A stretch of 64,000 nucleotides of DNA from positions 59,063 to 123,062 of the forward strand of contig JYJN01000021.1 in the NCBI GenBank assembly GCA_003263845.1, read 5' to 3'. The notes beneath the pieces are model-generated. The model was not told the DNA's origin, did not search any database, and saw nothing but the letters and a program-made list of their open reading frames with translations. Below, one piece after another: positions 63,127 to 64,000 of this stretch. The DNA is from Vibrio aestivus (GTDB lineage: Bacteria; Pseudomonadota; Gammaproteobacteria; Enterobacterales; Vibrionaceae). Each line of letters opens with the position of its first letter. Positions within the stretch are counted from its first letter, which is position 1. The translations under genes were made by a program, and so were the position numbers.

Positions 63127-64000
63127 TTAACCCGTGTTACGCATACCTGCTGCAATACCGGCAATCGTCACCATCAGTGCTTCTTCAAGTTCAACTGGCG
63201 GTGTGTCTGATTGACGAGTACGGTAAAGAAGCTCAGCTTGAAGCATGTTCAACGGCTCAACGTAGATATTACGTAGACGAATTGACTCTAGGCCCCAAGG
63301 GTCACTTTGCATTAGGTTCTCGTTGTTCTCGACGTTCAGCACTGCTTTGATGTCAGACTGAAGCTGATCGCGTAGACGATCACCAAGAGGTAGTAGTGCT
63401 GGATCGGCTAAGCGCTCATCGTAGTATCGAGAGATTTCGATATTACACTTAGAGTAAACCATCTCAAGCATACCTAAGCGAGTCGAGAAGAATGGCCATT
63501 CACGACACATCTCTTCTAACAGTGCTTGATGACCTTTATCTACTGAGTACTGAATTGCTTCACCCGCGCCCAACCATGCTGGTAGAACAAGGCGGTTTTG
63601 GCTCCATGAGAAAATCCATGGAATTGCGCGCAAGCTTTCTACGCCACCGTTTGGATTACGCTTGGCAGGTCTTGAGCCTAGCGGCAGTTTACCCAGCTCA
63701 AGTTCAGGTGTTGCTTGGCGGAAGTATGGAACGAAATCAGGTTCGCCACGAACAACTTTACGGTATGCTTCGCACGATACTTCTGAAAGCACATCCATCA
63801 GGTCACGCCACTCTTGCTGAGGTGCTGGTGGCGGTAGAAGGTTGGCTTCTAGAATAGCACTTGCGTACATGTTGAAGCTGTTTACGGCAACGTCTGGCAA
63901 GCCAAGCTTGAAGCGAATCATTTCGCCTTGCTCAGTTACACGTAGACCGCCTTTAAGGCTTTGTGGTGGCTGAGACAGAAGCGCTGCGTGTGCAGGTGCA
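63127..64000 (-). CDS. ppc: Phosphoenolpyruvate carboxylase, C-terminal part; 5' end outside window
   Basis: Ppc carboxylates phosphoenolpyruvate to oxaloacetate, replenishing the TCA cycle. The visible 290 residues include [21 protein letters not shown] with the catalytic TEQGE motif. [25 protein letters not shown] follows, and the chain ends in the conserved allosteric-site C-terminus [10 protein letters not shown]. The frame stays open to the window edge. Intact as far as seen. Confidence 0.96.
   Translation of the reverse strand, partial: APAHAALLSQPPQSLKGGLRVTEQGEMIRFKLGLPDVAVNSFNMYASAILEANLLPPPAPQQEWRDLMDVLSEVSCEAYRKVVRGEPDFVPYFRQATPELELGKLPLGSRPAKRNPNGGVESLRAIPWIFSWSQNRLVLPAWLGAGEAIQYSVDKGHQALLEEMCREWPFFSTRLGMLEMVYSKCNIEISRYYDERLADPALLPLGDRLRDQLQSDIKAVLNVENNENLMQSDPWGLESIRLRNIYVEPLNMLQAELLYRTRQSDTPPVELEEALMVTIAGIAAGMRNTG

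Noticed and set aside
63492..63857. 121-codon plus-strand frame inside ppc
   Set aside because: Antisense shadow of the conserved ppc coding sequence.

Overview
The window is a piece of a Vibrio (Vibrionaceae) chromosome. The order metL-metB | metJ, maeB, rpmE, priA, cytR, ftsN, hslVU on the left and yibN-secB-gpsA-cysE, aphA, ppc on the right is typical of Vibrio chromosome 1. aphA, the PadR-family quorum-sensing regulator, is close to diagnostic. No rRNA, tRNA, insertion sequence or CRISPR array was recognised.

Layout. 1-12.9 kb: methionine genes with a four-box MetJ operator, malic enzyme, ribosomal protein L31, PriA, CytR with an upstream CRP site, FtsN, and the HslVU protease behind a sigma-32 type heat-shock promoter. 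12.9-15.1 kb: three tandem paralogous outer-membrane beta-barrel genes. 15.4-18.8 kb: the frdABCD fumarate reductase operon. 18.9-47.4 kb: a surface-polysaccharide region. It holds a wzb-wza-wzc export module, a yjbEFGH (gfcABCD-like) operon followed by a lipoprotein serine protease, epmA, a second diverged yjbEFGH operon on the other strand, and then a long ABC-transporter (group 2 type) capsule operon with an ops/JUMPstart element in its leader. That operon reads: lipoprotein, kpsD, kpsS-like, kpsF, kpsM, kpsT, kpsE, one large two-domain glycosyltransferase, kpsC, HAD phosphatase, kdsB, kdsA. 47.4-55.4 kb: gene remnants, rjg, then SLC13 permease-cysD-cysC-DHH phosphoesterase-cysN, a sulfate uptake, PAPS synthesis and possible pAp recycling set. 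55.4-58.6 kb: a WecA-type glycosyl-1-phosphate transferase, a POTRA-less Omp85-like barrel and a DUF3108-like protein. 58.7-64 kb: core genes again.

How the genes fit together. The kps operon encodes export (KpsD, E, M, T), the lipid-linked Kdo primer (KpsC, KpsS-like) and a complete CMP-Kdo supply (KpsF, KdsA, HAD phosphatase, KdsB). It has only one serotype-specific enzyme: a 729-residue protein with an N-terminal GT-A hexosyltransferase and a C-terminal domain resembling the KpsC/KpsS Kdo transferases. The inference is a minimal capsule system in which one bifunctional polymerase makes a Kdo-containing polymer. The Wza-Wzb-Wzc module has no flippase, polymerase or transferase beside it.

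Quality warning. About twenty obviously essential or conserved genes carry one or more single-base frameshifts, and wherever the expected codons can be reconstructed nearly all are one base lost from a short homopolymer. These are best read as sequencing errors, not pseudogenes. Coordinates for such genes below span the whole reconstructed gene.
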